NCBI GenBank assembly: GCA_050084515.1
Contig: CM114274.1
Location: 41,106,001 to 41,170,000, forward strand
Direction of reading: 5' to 3'
Source of the DNA: Blasia pusilla
Lineage: Eukaryota > Marchantiophyta > Marchantiopsida > Blasiales
DNA length: 64,000 nucleotides
In this document: positions 1-13,114 of the stretch, piece by piece
How the letters are laid out: each line of letters begins with the position of its first letter
How positions within the stretch are numbered: the stretch's first letter is position 1
The notes under the pieces: model-generated
Database searches by the model: none
What the model saw: only the letters and a program-made list of their open reading frames with translations
Told to the model about the DNA's origin: nothing
Made by a program: the position numbers and the translations under genes

Positions 1-285
1 AGGAGCACAGAACCACAGGCGGTGGGCTCCCCAGACCCTTCGCATTCGACGCAAGAGGGTTTGTGGACATCTAGCCATCATTTACTTCTAGGGAAGTAAA
101 TGATGATCAATCTCTCTTGGATACTGATACCGATGATGCTGCGGGTGAGGTGAATAGGAGTCGTTCTAGAGAGTTTCATCCCGATTAATTTTGGAAGTCC
201 CCACTGGACCAGTTTGCTCTAGACATCTCCAACACGTCGTCAGAAATCTTGGATGATCAATTACTTCCTAACAACCAACTTGCTG

Positions 286-479
286 ATGATCTCGAACACC
301 ACCAGCATTGCCGAGGTGTTCGATCTCATGTACGCCAAGCGTGTTTCATCGATTGGTACGTCGTGGAGGGCATGCAGGAAGCAGATTTCTTCGAGGCTCG
401 CGAGGATCTGGTGGCTCGAGAGAGAGATTATTTGGAAGTCGGTGCAGAATCCACCGAGGGAGATGGCGAAGAGTATTAG
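286..479 (+). pseudogene. alpha-tubulin C-terminal fragment (pseudogene)
   Basis: The frame starting at 286 reads [12 protein letters not shown] then FDLMYAKR, and after a one-base frameshift the next frame reads [20 protein letters not shown] followed by [12 protein letters not shown] and a terminal EGDGEEY with TAG at 477-479. This is the conserved end of alpha-tubulin, including the C-terminal EEY. About six codons expected between AEVF and FDLM are missing and several conserved residues differ, so it is a dead fragment. The frame that ends at 479 also stays open back to position 3 except for one TAG (72-74) and one TAA. That upstream part does not look like tubulin and I do not recognise it. 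Alpha-tubulin is a cytoskeletal GTPase subunit; nothing suggests that this piece is expressed. Confidence 0.75.
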
Positions 480-1691
480 GCCTACGATTCCTCAACCTCA
501 ACTATTGTTTTAGGCAACCCTCTCCCTCCGACCATGTGGGAGAATAAATTTAAAACATTCCCAGCCACCCACCGTGTCGTTCATTCAGCTTAATTGAAGT
601 GTACAGGAATCTAGTAAGCCCTTCTGCAAAATAACCATGCAAACAAGATTCATCGATATCCATACTTCCTAGCTTGGCTTGAACACCAACCTAACACAGA
701 ACCTGTTCGCTATTTCGATACATCGATAGTTCTTTTTTATTCCGTAGGCATTGAGTTCCAGGCGTTCACCTGAGATAGGGTATATATGTCACATAGCTTT
801 GCAATCCGTCTTCTATCGCTCTTCCAAGAAAAAGAGTTCCCATAGAGTTTTGGGGCTAAGTCGCGTTAGATTGGAGCAGGTATTAACTTTCAATCCATGG
901 TTCACACAATTGGAGCTCGGGACATTCGTCAACGGATATGTTATCATCGTGGCTTTTAGTCTCTCTTGTAGGGCTCATAACAGTTCATGAAGTAGTGAAG
1001 TCACTCCGCTATGTTCTTGCGCAATCAAAATTCCAGTCGTTTACAGGAGTCACTTCTCTTTCCCATTTGTAATAGTGATTTTTCCTTGATCCTTGTGCAT
1101 TGTGGTTGACATCCGGATCATGAACGGAACTCATAGATTTGGGTTCATATATAATGCATTGCCTCCTGTTTTCAATACCCGGTAAAGTTTCCAGAAACTT
1201 TGACTTAAGAGTGAAATTAGAACTTCACGAGGGCTATAAAGAATGCCATAGTTGTTCAGCTTTCCAAAAACTCAAACCAAGAAGAGAAATTAGAGATATG
1301 ACAAGTTCTTCAAGAGCCTGCCGAAAATTTCCAGTAGTCTCCAGGGAAGAAACTGCTATTATGGTTTGATGTGGGGGATGGGAAGAGAGATTCCTTATTC
1401 ATGCCCGCGTCAAGGGACTATCCCGCCAGGACGAAGGTATCATTTACAGCCCACAGGACTTTCTTTTGAAACCAAATCGAAAAATACTATAATCTTCTTA
1501 AAACAACTTAACCATCAAAGAGAAACATTCCAAGAGCAATTTCTACGTATATTACATGAACTGAGCACATGACACTTGGATTTTACACTCAGATTTCAAT
1601 TTTTTGGACGCTGTCTCTGAGGGAGGTCAAGAGACGCAGATTGCTTATGCTGAATGTAGTACGACAGTTTTAAGCGACATTGGATGCTTAT

Positions 1692-1735
1692 GTCTAGTCT
1701 AGTCAAGCTTCTTTCCTTTGGATCTATTTTTTCCT
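1692..1735 (+). repeat. 44-bp direct repeat, copy 1
   Basis: Positions 1692-1735 are identical to 2334-2377. The unit starts GTCTAGTCTAGTCAAGC and ends in a T-run followed by CCT. The flanks are not obviously related. The two copies lie 642 bp apart in the same orientation. Confidence 0.85.
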
Positions 1736-2333
1736 TTTTTAATTGTAATGAGTACTTCTATAACCCTATCGTCTTCCGAAACGCCACCTCCGCGATGCAG
1801 GTCATAAAACATTTCACATATGGAAGCATCCAATGTCAGTTACACCTCCCTTTTTTTGCTGTATAGGCTCCTACGGCTAAGGTCCGCGATATGATATTTG
1901 GTATAAACAAATGAAATGTGTGAAATTTTTCTCATTCAATAAGCACCCAAGAATCTTAGGGATAACATGGATAGTGTAACATGCACACATGAATAAACCG
2001 GAAGCAAAAATCTATACTCAAAAATATGTACTCTAATGGAGGAAAGTTCAGTAAGGTTGTATACAATGATGTTTACCCTCTGCCATAGTATCACAGTGGA
2101 GGACTTTCAGAAAGTTTTTTCAATCGCTCTATTTCCTTAAGAGCATTTGCTAGGTTGGGTTCTTCGTGTCCTTCATCTGTTCAGACTCCTAACATCTTAA
2201 AGAGTTCCCTGTCAAATGATGAGCTCCTGAAATAGAGTCATTCATGCCGGATACCTTTTCAAATGCCTCTTGTCATAATGTTGCTGAGTCATAGGTTTGA
2301 GTAAAGTTCCTCCCTCTCGCATATGAAAGTCGT

Positions 2334-2377
2334 GTCTAGTCTAGTCAAGCTTCTTTCCTTTGGATCTATTTTTTCCT
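2334..2377 (+). repeat. 44-bp direct repeat, copy 2
   Basis: This is the exact second copy of the 44-bp unit at 1692-1735, same orientation. No function can be assigned. Confidence 0.85.
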
Positions 2378-5300
2378 CCCAGCAGTTTAGATGCAATGTT
2401 CTGGTTTCACCCCTACGTACTCCATACACTGTTGGTTTCAGTTGGAAGATCCGCTCATCAACAACCTCTAGTTCACTTTGTTGTAAAGATGAAGTTGGTA
2501 AATTACTGTCTTCTCTAGCATCCTGCACAAGAAAACCCAACCCAGCAACACCCCATAAGAGAAGTGAGGAGTATAAAGTGTTGCAATTACTGTGGCATCC
2601 GATTGGTAAATGAAAATAGCCGCAAGCAAAGTGGACGCACTCCCAACTGAACTCTACACCAACCACCATCTACATGCGAATAGATGTTGGTTGTGTGCAC
2701 GACACAACCCATGTAAATATCCGCCACTACACTCTACCAAACATTTACAAAGTTCTACATACCCGTGAGAACAACATGTACACTTGACAAAACACGCATG
2801 TCTATCTTAGCCGCAAGGAAATAAGCACAAGCCACATCGATAAATAGCCGCCACCATAGAAATAGAAGTCCGTAAATAACCACAATGAAGCTTATAATCT
2901 ACAGCAATAGCATTCACACGAGTCCCACATGGTGCTTAGCACCAGCCAAGCACTCAACATAAGCCAATCAAAAACAACCACAAGCATATTCAGAAGCTCA
3001 TCCAAATGCTACGTGCTAAGGATCCTACACCACAAATGCTATCTGTAAGGAGCCTTAAGCCAACCAAGGTCTGGACTCCTTGGAAAGTGTAAGAAGTCCA
3101 AAAAATGCTCACTATACCCATGACAAAACTCTTACTAGCCATAAGCAGACGCCAAATTAAGCATAAATAAGCCATAAGACAACTGTAGATAGTTCCCATT
3201 TTAGGAACGAGTTGAATGAAGCCAAACCTGGCTTGTTGATGGTTCAGGTGAATCTCGTCCACTAACTTTCTCAATGTGTGAGTCCGGATCATTTGCTGCA
3301 ACAGTATCTCTAACTCTCTTGCCTCGTAACTTCTCAGATGGTACATACTCTCCTTCAAGACAACATAGGTCCATTTATTGCCAGGTATTAACAATTTGCC
3401 TCCAATCTCAGATTAATTAACCCCCATTCACAAGGGCCATTCTCCTCATCCCCTTCTCCTGAGTACCGGTACTCTTCTCTTAGCATTGGTGGTGTGCATT
3501 TCACACCACCAATATCATAATATGAGAAGTACCGACCCTAAGTTTGAGTAAATCCATCTAACGCGATTGGATGTAATTCTGTTTGCACCTGTTGATTAAT
3601 TGCATAGATTGTGTATGTCTAGCAAAGTCGAGTTATCAGCTTTACACGCTCATACTAGAAACCCCAAGTCACGATGAAGCGTTATCCACTCCCTCTGAAT
3701 GTCTTTGTTTGGACATGTTGATCCAGTGTTAGGACAATCTCAGTCTGGCATAATCTGCTGATGAGGTGTGTCTCAATTGTTTGAGAACCCCTCGTGATGA
3801 GGACAGCATCGAAGGTTTGCACTTCCTATCGATCATTATTGGATCAGCCGTTTGAGAACCCCTACCAACAAGGAACTCCTCCATTGTCTGGAAGTCTGGA
3901 AGTCCGGTTTAAGGGTGTTTTCACATTGTGTGGCCTTCCAATTCCTGCTCTTGCATTCCTCTATGGGACTCCTTCCTCTCCCCTTCCATCAGTTGTAGGG
4001 TCCTTATCAAGGTCTGTTCCAGGTTTTCCCACTTCTTTCATGCCACCCTATCTAACTACTTCCACCCTCTGTAGCTACTTCGGTCCCAACCCCCGACCCC
4101 ATTGGGATCCTCCAGAAGATCCCAGCCTCCCGATGCTGCCAATCCTTGCGTATTCCAATCTGACATAGCAATACGTCCAAATGCCGGGGATGGCCATTCC
4201 AAATTGTCAATAGGAGGTTGATATATTGCTCGTGGCCACTTTAAACTCCATCATCTCCTGTAGGTGAAAGTGGAAATGAAGGGCTAGACACAGCCAAACT
4301 CGCATCTTCTTATCTGACGCCTTCTCCCCTTCAAGAATCGGGAACTCCACCTTTGGCACAATGCCCAACCTGCTTGCCGAGGCCTTGCATTAGGCCCTTT
4401 CCCTTGAACAAAACAAACATGTAAAAAATCTATAATTAGTCGCAATGACATGAAATAGCCGCAAGCAGCTGCAAATAGCCACAATGAACTCAAAACAACC
4501 GCAACTGTAACAGCGAGGACTGGAGAGCAAAATCCAGCCTCAGTGAATAGCAAAGCACAGCTGGGCATCCTCCAATAGGCGCATGTCTCTCCAAAAAACA
4601 GCAGCAATGGAACGACTATAGACTACCATATTTATACTAAAGCTTGTGATGCCAACACACCATAACAAGGAAAGAATTACACGTGATACAGTTCCACCAA
4701 GGATTCTCTAGCTTTGAAGTGCTGAGGCAAAATTAGTCCCAGAATTGGAGATGTGTAAGAAAAAAACTAGAACCTATATCAAAGGGACAAAGAAGTCAAG
4801 AGCTCACTTTGGATGAAGAAGATTCAGGGCGCACCTTGTCATTGATCTCATGTTTCTTATGCGCTTTTTCTTTTCTTCTTGCTTTGCAAGGGGGGACGCG
4901 AAGTCAAAATTATCCTTTATCCTCAGAATGTGGAACCCTCTCCTCATCGACATCAATAATCTGGTTTCTTTTCCTCTCTCGAGTTTTCAAATTTATCAAT
5001 AGAGGTTCCGATGTCTGATTCAGTGAGGGGTTCTGATGCGAAGAGACCATCAGAAACCCTTTAAGCTGCCTGGCCTCTAGCTTTCCCTTGCAATTCATGC
5101 GGATCCTGCTTTGCAACAGTCACCTATTTCCAATGGATTATCCCGTCGTGTGTCATCGGGGAGGGGAGAGAAATGAGCTTTGCAACTGCAATGGTTACCC
5201 AATGGTTACCCACTCCGGTGGTTCATCTCCATGGTTGAAAAAATTGGTGAACAACACCCATTTTTATCACAATCTGCCTAATTTACCTTTCATATGCCTT

Positions 5301-7033
5301 GAATACCCATGACTTCAAGTTTTTCCTTCTCTACGTTCTGAGCTTGTATTTACATCCTCGAGCAGATAGTCTTCGGCCATAGAATCCCTACAGCCAATAT
5401 CCATATCCACCGGCAATCATGTACTTCATACCACAATAAGGAGAAAAGTAAGCAACATTATGGAGGCAAAGGGAGTGGTGGAGTTGTGCACCTCCCTTGC
5501 AATTTCAGCTTCACATATACTGTGGTTGGTCAGGAATTCACACCACTGGCCTCCCACTAATCTCCAATCTACAAGAGAGAAAGAAATTTGATAAAAAGCA
5601 CCCCTCCCTGTCATTATAAGTAGGTGCACCTTCATGTGAATAGCCGCATGTTGGCAATTGTTACATCCAAACATGATCTCTCTCTTGAATGAGGCAGAGA
5701 ACTGTGGTCCTATTCACTAATCAGAAATCGCTCACATGCAATCTGCTTCCCACTTCAGATCTGTTTGTAGGTTTGAAAGGTTTTATATAGAATGAGGTTT
5801 TCCAGAACAACCTCTGCACCATGGTCGTCAATATTTAGTAAACTCTACTCCAAAATAATTCTGCTAAGGAAAGAGTAAGGCTAACCAACTCAAGGTTAAC
5901 CCTGCCTTCTGCATTTGTTCATGAGTACTTTGTATGATAGAAGATCGGACCCTTACGACATCCATGAATTGGCCGCCAGCAGCAGAGAATACCTATTTGA
6001 ACAGCTGAGTGAGCTTCTTTACTCAGTAGAGCTCTCACGCTTTGGTTCATCAGAGGTTATAGAAAGACCTAGCAGAATACAGAACTGAGGGTTTGTTCAA
6101 GGACGATACAGACGCCAACCTGTTTATAAAAGAGTGTAGTTACGAGGAGAAATTTCAGCTGGTATTCATTGTCAGATTAGATGAGATATAAGACTATCGG
6201 TCACTACCTCAAATAACGTACTAGTAACATTTCCTTTTCCTATCCGTGTCCTTGCCATCTCAGAAACAGGATCATTGGTTTACATCTAAAATCCCTTTCA
6301 TATACCCAAGTTGTCTTCTACGACTTCATGACTTTCGGCTTGGTGAAGCATGAGGCTTGACGTGATCTTTATCAAAGTTTCACGGAAAAAAATAGAGAAA
6401 GCCTCAGTTGGAGCACCAACCTTATACCCTTACTAACGAAAATTCCAAAACCAGAAAATTGTAATGTGTAAATCGAAGAAAAGTTCATCTCTTCCAGCCA
6501 AAAATTGTAGCTCAGTACGTGGGAAGGGCGCAACTACAAACCAATTGCAGTCATATTTTCAGATCCCGAAAGGTTCGTATCATCAACCAAGATGTTCCCT
6601 CAGTAAGTGTGCCTTAAGCTGCACTCCACTCCACTCCCTTCACAACTTTCCAGAAGTGGGTGTCCTTGCCTTCACTTCCCAGAAGCAAAGACAAGGAACC
6701 AGAAGAAAAAGAAAGAGACACTATCAGCCATGTCTAAATGAACAATAAGAGACAGTGCCAGCCAACTCCAAATCCGATGGTTCACTAATCCATGGCCACA
6801 CAATATTACAATGCTCAAATTTTGCGTCTGATTTCCGAAGGCAAAGAATCAAACAGACAATGGAATATTGCACCCACGCTCTTGAATCGAGATTTTGATA
6901 TGCAAATGAAATGAGCCACTCCCTCGATTCGTAATAACTGGACGTTCAGCTGATGAGTATGGAGCGTCGACAGTCCCTCTACCTTTCGACTCTAGAACGT
7001 CGAGCGTCTAGTGTGCACCTCCTCTATATCGCA

Positions 7034-7081
7034 CGAAAGGCGAGGTTAGCCGCACCTAGGTGCGGCTAACCTCGCCTTTCG
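7034..7081. repeat. 48-bp perfect palindrome
   Basis: The two 24-bp halves are exact reverse complements with no spacer, centred on CCTAGG at 7057/7058. It starts CGAAAGGCGAGGTTAGCC. Symmetry stops at both outer edges. It lies 8 bp from a second perfect inverted repeat. Confidence 0.95.
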
Positions 7082-7089
7082 CCGGCTAG

Positions 7090-7140
7090 TAAAATTTGGG
7101 AGAGCGTTGCTCACCTAGCGCAACGCTCTCCCAAATTTTA
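7090..7140. repeat. 51-bp perfect inverted repeat with 9-bp loop
   Basis: Arms 7090-7110 and 7120-7140 are perfect 21-bp reverse complements (TAAAATTTGGGAGAGCG...), separated by TCACCTAGC. The loop shares CACCTAG with the centre of the neighbouring palindrome, although the arms differ in sequence. Confidence 0.95.
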
Positions 7141-7179
7141 TACGCAAGTCCCTTGGTCTCCGCTTGAGTCCCATCCCCT

Positions 7180-7650
7180 CACTTGCATCCGCATATCAGG
7201 TTTATAGCAGAGAGCTCATCGTCCAAACAAGAGGTTTGCGACGTCGCAACTTCAACGCCTTCGGCATTGGGCGCAAATTAGTTTTCAGTCAGCGCAAGTT
7301 GAGGCGCTGCGGCTTTAGGCGCACCTGCGGGATTACAAGCAACTTCAGCGGCGTTCAGCTGCCAAGACCACGAGAGCAGCAATACGCGCAGCTTCAGGAG
7401 CACAGCCTCAATGGCAGTATGCGCAGCTTCAGGGGCTGCGGGATTAAACAGAGTTCGGGAGATTTTCGCTCCCATATCTGCGGCGTTCAGCAGTTTGTGT
7501 GCGGTCGCATTAGGCGCAACTTTAGCGGGAATACGCGCAGCTTCAGGGGGCTGAGGGATTAGGCACAAGAGGGTGGTTTTTGCTCTCATGTTAGTGACAG
7601 CAGGCGTAGCTTTAGCAGCTGCGGCATTAGGCGGATTTTTGAAGGGCGGC
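7180..7650. repeat. GC-rich degenerate repeat tract
   Basis: Short motifs recur imperfectly: GCGCAGCTTCAGG (three times, the last near 7540), GCGGCGTTCAGC (near 7350 and 7480) and several variants of GCGGCATTAGGCGC. On the minus strand this encodes an Ala/Pro-rich low-complexity frame with no recognised domain. It differs in base composition from the AT-rich surroundings. Confidence 0.45.
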
Positions 7651-8359
7651 TTAGTAGGCCGATTAGGGTCGTAGGTGGTTTGTTCTCGAAGGTATTACCA
7701 GAGCCGCTAATGGGGAATTTTGTTCTTCATTTTGTCCTTCGGGATTCTCTTTGTGCTGCACATTGGTGCCTACAATCGCGCACTCGCCTTGCTCAAGGAC
7801 TCATCCGAGTGTGTACGCGACATGGCTTTGGGAGGATTTTGCTAGAGGTTGTATGACCAGCAATGTGCCTGTTGCTGTTAACGTCCGAGTGGGTGAATCG
7901 ATCAGCGCTTGTGGCTTCCACAATTACTCTTCCAGGGTTTTGGTAAGCTGTTAGTGACAACGCTTGTCGTTCTTATTCTACCCCTTCACTTCTTGGGTGT
8001 ATCTCAATACTCATGAAGAATACGCTTGGTGGGAACAATTTATCTTGGAGATTTATAGAGGCAGAATCTACGGTTTGCCATCATCATGGTATTCTAGTTC
8101 AGTTGAGAAATAAGGTTTGTGTTAGTTGTTGATCCAGCAACAAGTGTTATAGCAGAAGCAGGAGTGGGTAAGCTGCAGCATCTAGTATGCCTCCCCAGAC
8201 ATTCTGCTTCAAGTTGCTTAATCCTTATATATAACTTTGCTAAGCCACGTCGTAATGCATATCACGACAATCCCAAGCAGTATCACTTTCCAGTTCATTG
8301 ATTGAAAGAAATTCAAACACTCTGTACAGCGCAGGCTTCCAATATATGTGAAACACATC

Positions 8360-8575
8360 ATGACTGGTTTTGCTTCGCTCGCTAAAACAACTCCCACCCT
8401 GGTCAGCAAGAAGCAGCTCCCGTCTTCAGCCCTGCTCCAAGACCAACCGCATCCGCATTCAAAGCTCTCCACCCGCTGCTGCGTCAAAAAAAGTCATTGC
8501 CAGCGAGAGCGTTAGGCACAAGGGATATTTAGTCCCAAATCCACCCAATATTATTTGTTTCCTGCGTGAGATTTA
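8360..8575 (+). pseudogene. possible plastid-precursor 5' fragment, frameshifted
   Basis: The ATG at 8360 opens MTGFASLAKTTPTLVSKKQL, rich in Ser, Thr, Lys and Ala and poor in acidic residues, like a chloroplast transit peptide. Coding character then moves through two other frames (SAFKAL, then AAASKKVIASESVR and KGYLVPNPPNI), which suggests small indels in a once continuous exon. A GTGAGA near 8562 could be a splice donor. I do not recognise the mature protein. The transit-peptide reading is an inference from composition only. Confidence 0.3.
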
Positions 8576-8599
8576 GCTCGTGGGTGTGTGAAACTTATA

Positions 8600-10170
8600 A
8601 TCAATTCTGAAGGTTTATGCCAAAGAAATAATGACCAAAAAATGATTTAAAGCTTACTTTGGAGGGAAAATCAAGCTACAGGATAATAGGGCTCTAATTC
8701 CGAAGAATTATTCTCCTCTCCTGATGAAAGACACTATACTTCTAATCCCAAGTTGGATTGGGAGCAAAATTCAATCCACTCAACGTGATTTGATTGTCCA
8801 TCCATTCCAAGTTAGAAGCATCTATCTTTCTTTCTTTTTTATTTAATTTTAAATAATAAACTTTAATAACCGTGTATCCCCTAATAAAATTTAATGACCG
8901 TGTGTCCCCTAACTCTCATCCTCAATATGTGGAGCTTTTTATCCCCAATCATCTCACCCAATGCACTCTCAGCTTGAGAATTCCATTAGTAAGTTAAACC
9001 ATCCTCGACCTCTTTAGACTTTGTTGCCTTTCATCATCCTTTACACATATGCCACATGTAGCTATTCTGAAAACTACTTTGGAAAAGTTTTGGCCCACCT
9101 TCCCATTAGATATGGGCACGGAATTTATTTTTTCATAATTTAGAAATAATTTTCATTTCAAAATTTAACTGTAATTTCCAATTTCTAAATCCTAAAAGAT
9201 TAAAAAAATCACTCTTAAATAGTACCCAACTCCCCTAAATAATTTTACTCTTCCCTAAAAATTTTAACACTACCTACTCAAAAAAAACATTCACTAACTA
9301 AACTCTTAGTTAATTTTAATTAATGAAGTAGTTTCGAGTTCCATTAAAATCCATTTTCCCTTAAATCAGAGTTATAAGATTTAAACAATATATACTAAGA
9401 GATGTTACTATTTTTTTTTATTAATCAACTATTTTTCCCTTGATATCCCCCATTATAATATACATATGATTACTCTCTTTCTACTAAGGAAAGACAATAA
9501 TGGAATATTGCTATCCTTATTTAGAGCATAGTATTGGCAAAGACTTACAACTTGCTTAAGAGGGAAAATGAAATAAGTATTCATTTAGTAATTCCTCCTA
9601 TGGATGTTTAGGGTTGCCCCCCTAAGGATTTGAGTTACCAATTTTGAAAATTTTTCTCCCCATCAAGCTTAAAAACTGAAAATATGGTATTTCATAGATT
9701 TCTAAATTAATTACTGTCTTAATAGTCTCCTATTATCCTTTTCATTTTTCTCAAAATAAGAAGAAAAATTTAGAAATAAAATTTTAACTCTCTAATGAGA
9801 AAAAAAAAATTCAAGTCTTTAGTCTTGAAGAATTATAATTTCCATAAAAAATATTTAATTTTAAACTGTAATAAAATTATCACTTTGTTAAAACCTTCCC
9901 ATTCTTATTTTTTGGCTTAGCTCGGATACAAAAATATCAGCTAGTGCTAGCTTAACTATATGCCCAACTAGTGCTAAGATTAAAAAACCGCACCTACAAG
10001 ACTATAGGTGGAAACTCAACCCAAACGTCCAAAGTAAGAGCTATTGTGTAAATTCGTTTTTAGCTCATGTAAATAGCCGCAAGGATAATGTAGGTAGCCA
10101 CAAAGTCTGTATGATCACACCTCTTGTGAGAAAATAGAATGTGACAAAATCACTGAATTTTTTTTAAATC
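8600..10170. other. AT-rich stretch, no gene seen
   Basis: This is mostly A+T-rich sequence with many homopolymer runs and stops in every frame. I see no recognisable coding or terminal-repeat structure. One copy of the dispersed 10-mer TAGCCGCAAG lies at 10074. Confidence 0.5.
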
Positions 10171-10854
10171 TTGGAGAAACAAAGTGGCCTGGTCTGGTCG
10201 TGCCCTCACAAAAAAGCTTCGATGGAACCTAAATATGGACATAACTCAACATACGAGAATGCACTACTGCTGCGGCTCTTGAATATTTCACTACTAGAGA
10301 AACTAGGGTTTCTTACCTATTTTTCTTTGTTCCTATTTATAGAGAAAAATTTCCGGGTATCCGTACGTCGTCCTGGCATACCAAGGATTACGCTCCCGTA
10401 CCCCTGTGACGCATCACGGTGCCCTGCACCCTGATGCAATATAGGGTTACATAATCCTAGTAACGCCACTCCATAAACCACCTACTTCATATTACTATAT
10501 CTCCTTTGACGTCTAAGTCAGAACCATCAATCTCGCCTTCTCCTCATAGAAGGGGGCCGATCAGATTAATAACCCTAAGAAAAGTGGATGTTGAGAATCC
10601 AACACCTCTCTCGATCATCATGCCGCCTCTAGGATAGTACTAGGTGAGGTTACAACTAAATAGGCATGGAAGAAAAAAATTATCATGGAACTCGACAATC
10701 CCTCTCAAAGCTCATAAGGCAAATAGCAAATAGCTGCAATGAGATCTATGAGTACCCACAAGAATGATGTAAATATCAGCAAGCTTCATCTTAATAGCAG
10801 CAAGGTTATTGTAGTCTTCCTCTTAATTGGTAGTGAATGTGAAAACTCTTGCGG

Positions 10855-10986
10855 GAATGTGGGAACTTCTTCCTCTCAAGTGGTAGTGAATGTGGGAACT
10901 TCCTCTTCTGAACCGCTACCTAATGTGGGAACTTGTTCCTCTCAAGTGGTGCTGAATATGGGAACTCTTGTAGTTGTAGCCCTTTG
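10855..10986 (+). repeat. 33-bp minisatellite, about four units
   Basis: Units begin at 10855, 10888, 10921 and 10954 (GAATGTGGGAACTTCTTCC with variants), an exact 33-bp period. Since 33 is a multiple of three, one plus-strand frame stays open and repeats NVGTSSSQVVV. No gene context supports translation. Confidence 0.85.
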
Positions 10987-11093
10987 GAGCAAACTCAGCA
11001 TGTGCACATAAAATCAAACGAGTTCAATCGAAACATCAGAATTCAAACTTTATTATATTGCTTATATCAGTATACATCCTTCATCAAATTCTC

Positions 11094-11886
11094 TCATTCT
11101 TCAGCAGCTTGTTCAGCCAAGTTGATGTAGAATGCCTCTTCTTGAGGGTTCCATTCACCATCACTGACAAGGCTCCAATTCATGTCTAATGGTGGGACAC
11201 ATGAGCAACCCACGTCTTTCTCAAATCCTTCTTCTTCCTCCCATGACTTCACATACACGTCACCCATACTTGGGAATACTGAGTTTCTAACTGTGCAACC
11301 AGCATAGACCTCTTATGCAACAACCGCCAATCTTGCACTCCCACTTTTCTCTCTCCACTCTTCTTAATAATGGGTGCTACCACTATCACCTTGCACATGA
11401 AGAGCTTTAGCCATCCTCACATTACATCCAATTGGAAGGTTCTTGAAAACATAACCATTCTCTACTCCTAAATTATCATGACTACAAGTTGCCATGTCAA
11501 CCAGACTAGCTGCCACAAGTAGCTTACATCTATGGCTCCTGTCTTGGGTATTATTGGCCCTACCAGCAAGGACATCTGCTTCATGCTAGCATGCTCCTAT
11601 CCTCATGAGTAGAATATAGGATTTCCTCTTGGCGCACCACCCGTTGCAATGGTCCACCACCACAACTAGGAAAGAATACAATCCGATGCTTACGTAACCT
11701 TGCCTAACTGCAAGAGGGGGAGGTCGACACTACCAACAGGGTATCAATTCATCACTTGTAACCACTTGAGTACTTCTACTATAAATACGATGGATAAAAT
11801 CATTGGTCCAAATGGGATCAAACAATTTTTGTGAGTCCATACCACTTAGCAAGTCCCAAGCCATAACATGCATACAAGGCCAATGA
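11094..11886 (-). pseudogene. C-terminal part of a SWIM/Mutator-like transposase, four stops
   Basis: One minus-strand frame is coherent for about 263 codons and is broken only by TAG (11730-11732), TAG (11586-11588), TAA (11364-11366) and TAA (11313-11315), all in the same phase. It ends naturally at TGA 11094-11096 after NLAEQAAEE. Near its start it reads WPCMHVMAWDLL; the C-x-H (11868-11876) fits the second half of a SWIM zinc finger, as in Mutator/FAR1-type transposases. Farther on come DHCNGWCAKRKSY, HEADVLAGRANN and an acidic tail. Every stop can be explained by one C-to-T change in CAG or CAA. The frame begins exactly where the CACTA-like element starts (11887), so the 5' part may have been displaced by that insertion. 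The family assignment rests mainly on the C-x-H and is moderate. Confidence 0.5.
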
Positions 11887-12464
11887 CACTAGAAGAAAAT
11901 AATGGTTTTTATGACTTGACTTAGAATGACTTATGCACAAAATGACTCAAAATATAACTCTATTGGTTTAGTCATTTTTTATAACTTGGGAAACCAAAAA
12001 AGTCATAATATAATGACTCAAATAATATTAGAAATGATTGTGTCATGTTCTAGTCATATCCAATGATTCGTTCAGTAATCTGAGTCATTTTCTCATACAT
12101 TTTTGTTAGAAAACATAATTTGGAGAATTTTGGTTAAAAAATCTCGATATTACCAAAAAACCAACCTTATGAGGACCAATGAAAATATATCATTAAAAAA
12201 AAGTATTAATTAATTAAAATATTCCTTGGATAATTAATGAAGGAGTCCACACAATGTTGTAAATTTTCTATCACTTAATAGGACATCAAGAATATAGAAT
12301 AATTTCAACACTAAATATTAACAATATAAGTAGTGTTTAATCTAGTCATAAATAGGTACTAAACTTAATATCCAAACATCCATAAATTATGAATTTTATC
12401 ACAAATATGGGACTCACTGTCGAGAGCCTCAATCATTTTTTTCCCTTGGCATATAAAATAAGGG

Positions 12465-12870
12465 TTTTAGGCTTTTAAAATTTTCTCAATGTGAATGAAT
12501 CTCCGAGGAAGTAAAACATGGAAAATGGTTCTGGTGATCAGTATTTTTAAATCCAAAGTGGAGGTTCAAAAGGAGGATCGGAACCGTTCAAGCGGTCTAA
12601 TAGGGTGTTATGCATATCCTTGCAGATTTTGTGTTCCATCCAACTGTAGGAGAATGTTTTTAGGCAGAACCAATGGAAATTCTAGCAACACCAAGAAGAA
12701 TCCCTATTGAAAGACCGTCGTTCTTTGTCTCGACGCAAGATTTTGGCAAAACTTCACTCTTGGTGATCCATAAATGTTGAAAATTTTCATCAAGATAGGA
12801 CTCAATGCCAAGAGCTGAGATAATTTTTTCCTTGAGGATTCCGGCCTTTGAAGACAGATTAAAAAATGCT
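12465..12870 (+). repeat. internal duplication in CACTA-like element, copy 1
   Basis: This roughly 400-bp block is repeated at about 13115-13530, offset by about 650 bp. Shared stretches include AGAACCAATGGAAATT, GGCAAAACTTCAC and GTGATCCATAAATGTTGAAA. Divergence is visible throughout, so the duplication is not recent. Confidence 0.8.
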
Positions 12871-13114
12871 GGATAAAAGAGGGAATCTGAATTTTTATCT
12901 CTTGTTATGTGGCCAATTGGCAAGATCTGAACCGTCCATCCTCTTCAAAAGAATATTTTTCATCAGCTTCTAGAGGCTGAGGGCCATCCAATTTTGTGAA
13001 GATACAATCCAAGGGAGATATCGACAAGACGGTAACTCGACATCATGAGACAACACAAGTGGAGTTGTGGTGACTCAAAAAGCCTGAAACTTTTCTTGGG
13101 CATGTGAAATTAGG

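Larger units (their letters stand above)
480..7030. other. long stretch without a supported gene
   Basis: No reading frame here matches a family I recognise, and the open frames are short and overlapping on both strands. The stretch holds a 44-bp direct repeat, a short hairpin at 3485-3513 (12-bp arms, 5-bp loop, ATTGGTGGTGTG and its complement) and three same-strand copies of a dispersed 10-mer, TAGCCGCAAG (2617, 2808, 4456). It may contain very old decayed transposons, but I cannot show which. Confidence 0.5.

Noticed and set aside
3794-4168. 124-residue Pro/Ser/Leu-rich open frame
   Set aside because: No domain, no homology recalled, no splice or promoter context; likely chance.
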